A stretch of DNA of 10,479 bases from Ignavibacteria bacterium (GTDB lineage: Bacteria; Bacteroidota; Ignavibacteria; UBA10030; UBA6906): the NCBI GenBank assembly GCA_029859455.1, contig JAOUDE010000067.1, positions 1-10,479 of the forward strand. Direction: 5' to 3'. Within the stretch, counting starts at the first letter, position 1, and each line of letters starts with the position of its first letter. This document shows, one piece after another, positions 6,937-10,479 of the stretch. Position numbers and translations under genes: made by a program. The notes under the pieces are model-generated. The model searched no databases and had not been told where the DNA came from. It saw nothing but the letters and a program-made list of their open reading frames with translations.

Positions 6937-8433
6937 TCAGGGAGTACCGAAGATGCGTATCGATGCCTGGGCAAACTCCACAATGGGCGGGAAGTAGAAA
7001 AAGAACAGAATGATGGGAACGAGCAGAACCACAAGCGTCGCCAGTTGGGCAGCACCGACCTCGATCCTCCCCTTCTTCTCCTCGTCCTCGCGGAGGTACA
7101 TGTTGCGAAATACTTTCACGTAGTAATACAGCGAGATCACGGTGTTGATCCCTCCCACCACCGCCAGCCAGATCCATCCACTGTTGAGAAGAGCCGCAAA
7201 GAGATAGAGCTTCCCGATGAAGCCGACCGTCGGGGGAAGGCCGGTCAGAGAAATCAGAAACAGAGAGAGGGACAGCGAAAGAAACGGCGCCCTCGCCGCC
7301 AGACCCCGGTAGTCTTCCACATCCTCGCTTCCTGTCTTGTTCGCGATGAGCATCACGACATAGAACGCGCCAAGATTCATAAAGAGGTATGCAATAAAAT
7401 AGATCAGGACCGCGGCAGTTCCCTCATTCCCCATCACCACGACTCCCATCAGCAGGTACCCCGCATGAGCAATACTGGAGTATGCAAGGAGGCGTTTCAT
7501 GTTATCCTGCCACAAAGCAACCAGGTTTCCAAGTGTCATCGTCAGCACCGAAACGATCGCAACCATCAAAGGCCAGTCAAAACCCTGCAGCATCGTCCAG
7601 AACCCTCCCGCTACCTCGCCCGCACCGGCGTCGACGAAAGCCACCTTCAGAAACCGGATGAAGACCGCGAATCCGGCAGCCTTTGATGCCACCGAGAGGA
7701 ATGCCGTAATAGTGATCGGGGCTCCTTCATACACATCCGGCGTCCAGAAATGGAAGGGGACAGCGGAGATCTTGTAACCGAATCCGACCATCGTGAACAC
7801 GCCGGCAATCAGAAGGGTAAAGTCATTGATATCCCCGGTCGCCAGAACCTGATTCAATTGATACAGGTCCAGTGTCCCGGTCAACCCGTAGAGAATGGAA
7901 ATCCCGTAGAGCATGATGCCGGAGGATAACCCGCCGTAGATGACATACTTAAGTGACGCTTCGCTCGAATCAGGAGCTTCCCTGGTATAACCTGTCAGAA
8001 TATAGGATGTCATCGAGGAGAGTTCGATTGCAAGGTAGATCATCAGGAGGTTCGTCGCACCCGCCATCAGGATCATTCCCAGCGTCAGTGCAACCAGAAG
8101 AGAGTAGTACTCACCCAGAGAGCGGCCGGGCGTATTGAGTTCCGCCGATGAGAGAGAGAACACAAGGACGAGGATGGCTGAAAGTGTAATCAAAACCTTG
8201 AAGAACACCGCGAACGCGTCCACCGTCAACATGTTCCCGAAGATCAACGCTTCCTCACCGTTCTGACCGAGGATAAAAATGCCGGTCAGCGCAAAACCGG
8301 CCAGGCAGACAGCTGCCACAACCACGGGAGAGCGGCGAAAAACCAGATCTGTCAGAATGGCCGTGAGAAACGTCACGACCAGAGTCAACTCCGGCTTGAA
8401 AAAGGAGAGATCGCTGAGCAGTTGTTCAATCAT
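6937..8433 (-). CDS. nuoN: NADH-quinone oxidoreductase subunit N
   Basis: NuoN is one of three antiporter-like subunits of the Complex I membrane arm, thought to translocate protons driven by quinone reduction. The 498-residue product is nearly all hydrophobic, about 14 membrane helices, as in the family. Expected charged residues are present: Glu137 in YLAIELSS (133-140), Lys162 in SLKYVIYG (160-167), Lys221 in GYKISAVPFHFWTPDVYEGA (219-238), Lys251 in SKAAG (250-254) and Lys408 in GFIGKLYLF (404-412). LTGLPPTVGF (396-405) is typical of NuoN. The ATG at 8433 lies 5 bases after the nuoM stop; a GGAG inside the nuoM end is its only visible ribosome-binding signal, suggesting translational coupling. 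It is the last nuo gene here and its stop faces that of coaX. Confidence 0.97.
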   Translation of the reverse strand: MIEQLLSDLSFFKPELTLVVTFLTAILTDLVFRRSPVVVAAVCLAGFALTGIFILGQNGEEALIFGNMLTVDAFAVFFKVLITLSAILVLVFSLSSAELNTPGRSLGEYYSLLVALTLGMILMAGATNLLMIYLAIELSSMTSYILTGYTREAPDSSEASLKYVIYGGLSSGIMLYGISILYGLTGTLDLYQLNQVLATGDINDFTLLIAGVFTMVGFGYKISAVPFHFWTPDVYEGAPITITAFLSVASKAAGFAVFIRFLKVAFVDAGAGEVAGGFWTMLQGFDWPLMVAIVSVLTMTLGNLVALWQDNMKRLLAYSSIAHAGYLLMGVVVMGNEGTAAVLIYFIAYLFMNLGAFYVVMLIANKTGSEDVEDYRGLAARAPFLSLSLSLFLISLTGLPPTVGFIGKLYLFAALLNSGWIWLAVVGGINTVISLYYYVKVFRNMYLREDEEKKGRIEVGAAQLATLVVLLVPIILFFFYFPPIVEFAQASIRIFGTP

Positions 8434-8438
8434 GGCGA

Positions 8439-10088
8439 TTAGTTCGCTCCGACCATTCCGGCGGTCGCTGAGTGGTGCAGGATCTCTGCAAGGTGGTTGA
8501 TCGATGAGTTCATAAGATCAAGCACCGGCGACGGATAAATTCCGAGGAAGATGACGATGATCGCGAGCGGAACCAGCATCACCATTTCACGGCCATCCAT
8601 ATCCGTAAGGTTGTTCCATTTCTCGGGAAGGGTTCCAAGAAACACGCGTTGCAGAACCCAGAGCATATATGCAGCCGTCAGGACGATAGTGACGGCGGCG
8701 ATGATTGTCAACGTCCTGAATGTCTGAAATGCGCCCAGGAGTGAAAACGCCTCGCTGATAAAGCCGCTCAAACCGGGGAGACCGAGGGCAGCAAAGAATG
8801 CAACCGTCATAACGGCAGCGTATTTCGGCATCTTGGTCATCAGACCGCCGAATTCATTGAGTCCTCTCGTGTGGGATCTGTCATAGATCACTCCGACAAT
8901 AAGAAACAGCATCGCGGTGATGGTCCCGTGATTGAACATCTGGAATACGGCTCCGGTTATCCCCTGCGTGTTCATCGAGGCCATTCCCAAAATGACCACT
9001 CCCATGTGACTGATGCTCGAGTACGCGATCAGTTTCTTGAAGTCGGTCTGAGCCATCGCCACCAGCGCTCCGTAGATCATCGAGATGACGCCGACGAGGG
9101 CCAGCATCCATGCATATTCGGTCATCGCATCAGGGAACATCGGGAAACTTATTCTGAGCATACCGTAGGCCCCCATCTTCAGCAGAACGCCGGCAAGAAT
9201 CACGCTGATCGGCGTCGGTGCTTCGACGTGCGCATCAGGCAGCCAGGTGTGGAAGGGGAATGTCGGAACTTTGATCGCGAACCCGATGAAGAGCGCCACA
9301 TACGCCACATACCTCCATGTGGTGTGAGCCCCTGCCAGGAGTGATCCGGGTTCATAGCTCGCCGGATCCATCATCGCAAGCATGTTGAAGGTGTACACCT
9401 TTTCCAGGCCCTCAAGACCCGACTTTGCCGCCTCCGTGATCGTGATCGAGAGTCCGTCCGGACCGACCAGGGCAGTGGTGCTGAAATACAATGCAATCAT
9501 CGCCAGCAGCATGAGGACGCTGCCGAACAACGTGTACAGGAAGAATTTTATCGCTGCATATTCCCGCCGCGGACCGCCCCAGATACCGATCAGGAAGTAC
9601 ATCGGCAGGAGCATGATCTCCCAGAACAGGTAGAACAGAAAGAAGTCGAGCGAAACAAAGACACCCATCATCCCGGTGTTCAGAAGCAGGAGCATGGCGA
9701 AGTAGCCCTTCACCGATTTATCGATGGTCCAGGACGAGATGACGGCGACCAGTGATATCAGGGCGGTCAGCAGTACCATGGTCACGCTGATACCGTCGAT
9801 TCCCAGGAAATACTCGATATGAACTCTGCCGAACCAGGCAACGCTCTGCACATCGATCCAGGAGGCTTTTTCGACGAACTGCATTCCGGCTTCCGAATTG
9901 ATTCCAGCCATACCCTTGTCGAACGCCGAGAGGAGGATCAGAGACAGGAAGAGCTGAACTGCCGTGATGCCAAGTGAGGTCCAGCGCATGGTGTCACGCT
10001 GGTATTTTGGGATCATCAGGACAAGCACAATACCCACCACAGGGAGAAAGGTGATCCAGGTCAGAATGCCAATACCAAGAAATTCCAT
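8439..10088 (-). CDS. nuoM: NADH-quinone oxidoreductase subunit M
   Basis: NuoM is the middle antiporter-like proton-translocating subunit of the Complex I membrane arm. Key residues are in place: Glu157 in LFWEIMLLPMYFLIG (154-168), Lys181 in IKFFLYT (180-186), Lys273 in IKVPTFPFHTWLPDAHVEAP (272-291), Lys304 in LLKMGAYGM (302-310), QTDFKKLIAYSSISHMG (347-363) and Glu446 in SGFISEAFS (441-449). At 549 residues it is longer than E. coli NuoM (509). Much of the surplus appears to lie in a hydrophilic stretch between predicted helices at about 208-260. An AGGA lies 10 bases before the ATG. The gene follows nuoL after 38 bases and is followed by nuoN after 5, one operon in the usual L-M-N order. 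Confidence 0.97.
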   Translation of the reverse strand: MEFLGIGILTWITFLPVVGIVLVLMIPKYQRDTMRWTSLGITAVQLFLSLILLSAFDKGMAGINSEAGMQFVEKASWIDVQSVAWFGRVHIEYFLGIDGISVTMVLLTALISLVAVISSWTIDKSVKGYFAMLLLLNTGMMGVFVSLDFFLFYLFWEIMLLPMYFLIGIWGGPRREYAAIKFFLYTLFGSVLMLLAMIALYFSTTALVGPDGLSITITEAAKSGLEGLEKVYTFNMLAMMDPASYEPGSLLAGAHTTWRYVAYVALFIGFAIKVPTFPFHTWLPDAHVEAPTPISVILAGVLLKMGAYGMLRISFPMFPDAMTEYAWMLALVGVISMIYGALVAMAQTDFKKLIAYSSISHMGVVILGMASMNTQGITGAVFQMFNHGTITAMLFLIVGVIYDRSHTRGLNEFGGLMTKMPKYAAVMTVAFFAALGLPGLSGFISEAFSLLGAFQTFRTLTIIAAVTIVLTAAYMLWVLQRVFLGTLPEKWNNLTDMDGREMVMLVPLAIIVIFLGIYPSPVLDLMNSSINHLAEILHHSATAGMVGAN

Positions 10089-10126
10089 GAGCGTTACGTC
10101 CTAGTTGTATACATCAGATGTGAGCG

Positions 10127-10479
10127 TCATACGAGCCGGAAGAGGAAATAGAGCACCATTGCGCCCATGACAGCGAACAGAATATAGTTCTGAACCTTAC
10201 CGGTTTGAAATTTTCTCAGGAGCAGCCCGCCAAAACCCGAAAGATACGCGGAAGCATTAACAACTCCGTCGATGACATAGCGGTCGAAACCTCCTGCACC
10301 TGCCCAGAAGAGAAACAGCGAAAGGCCTGCCGCAATGATTCCACCCGTCGCGGCCATTGCCGCTGACAGAAACGTAGCGTGTCCGGGCCACAGCCACTCT
10401 CCCGTGATAATACCGAGTGCGGCACTGATGATCACGGCGACCGCGAGATAGAGCCGGGATGTGACCTTCCCCCGCTTTG
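10127..10479 (-). CDS. nuoL: NADH-quinone oxidoreductase subunit L, C-terminal part
   Basis: The frame is open from the right edge of the window to a TGA at 10129-10127, giving the last 116 residues of a membrane protein; the 5' part lies outside. The visible part has two hydrophobic helices (YLAVAVIISAALGIITGEWL and a segment ending LFLFWAG), then FDRYVIDGVVNASAYLSGFG, LRKFQTGKVQNYILFAVMG and a final helix ending LFRLV. The F(D)xxVIDGxVN and LQTGxVQNY-like patterns are typical of the NuoL C-terminus, where the long lateral helix ends in a last membrane span. Position just before nuoM supports the assignment. NuoL is the distal proton-translocating subunit of Complex I. An internal GTG at 10435 is not the gene start. 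Confidence 0.9.
   Translation of the reverse strand, partial: KRGKVTSRLYLAVAVIISAALGIITGEWLWPGHATFLSAAMAATGGIIAAGLSLFLFWAGAGGFDRYVIDGVVNASAYLSGFGGLLLRKFQTGKVQNYILFAVMGAMVLYFLFRLV

Noticed and set aside
7045..7686. A 213-codon open frame on the plus strand inside nuoN
   Set aside because: It is antisense to conserved nuoN helices, with a polar, repeat-poor translation typical of a reverse-strand shadow.
8871..9344. A 157-codon plus-strand frame inside nuoM, rich in His, Asp and Arg
   Set aside because: The odd composition follows from reading the complement of hydrophobic membrane codons; the real gene is nuoM on the other strand.
10127..10435. A separate small 102-residue membrane protein starting with GTG at 10435
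   Set aside because: The frame continues without a stop to the window edge, and the sequence is the NuoL C-terminus placed directly before nuoM.
1..10479. CRISPR arrays, tRNA or rRNA genes, transposases, phage or toxin-antitoxin genes
   Set aside because: No direct-repeat arrays, cloverleaf-like segments or such proteins were seen; the coding space is filled by housekeeping genes.

Overview
The window is ordinary bacterial chromosome: housekeeping genes packed tightly on both strands. Nothing in it marks a mobile element, phage, CRISPR array, tRNA or rRNA. The organism is a bacterium with a proton-pumping NADH:quinone oxidoreductase (Complex I), a type III pantothenate kinase and a biotin ligase without a DNA-binding domain. 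Base composition looks moderately GC-rich, and clear Shine-Dalgarno sequences occur (AGGAGG before dnaK). The style of the Nuo and chaperone proteins would fit a member of the Bacteroidota/Ignavibacteria/Chlorobi (FCB) neighbourhood, but this is an impression and cannot be settled without a search.

Layout. (1) Bases 1-265, minus strand: the first 88 residues of an isoaspartyl peptidase/L-asparaginase-type Ntn-hydrolase, cut by the window edge. (2) Bases 386-5042, minus strand: a protein-quality-control pair, dnaK followed by clpB, with a strong stem-loop between them and another after clpB. (3) Bases 5043-5370: a 328-bp divergent regulatory region between dnaK (leftward) and birA (rightward), with several small inverted repeats and no recognisable CIRCE element. 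(4) Bases 5371-6935, plus strand: birA and coaX, a cofactor pair 5 bp apart. (5) Bases 6937-10479, minus strand: nuoL (partial), nuoM and nuoN, the three antiporter-like membrane subunits of Complex I in the usual order. coaX and nuoN converge with one base between their stop codons.

How the genes work together. DnaK and ClpB form the bacterial disaggregase system: DnaK recruits and activates ClpB through its coiled-coil middle domain, and ClpB threads polypeptides out of aggregates. The co-chaperones grpE and dnaJ are not in the window. BirA attaches biotin to carboxylase carrier proteins and CoaX begins CoA synthesis, so the pair supplies two cofactors used in acyl-CoA metabolism. NuoL/M/N are proton-translocating subunits of the Complex I membrane arm.

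I did not find a new system. The points most worth a second look are a leucine in place of the usual aromatic residue in the first pore loop of ClpB, the stem-loops flanking clpB, the unexplained dnaK leader, and the one-base convergence of coaX and nuoN.
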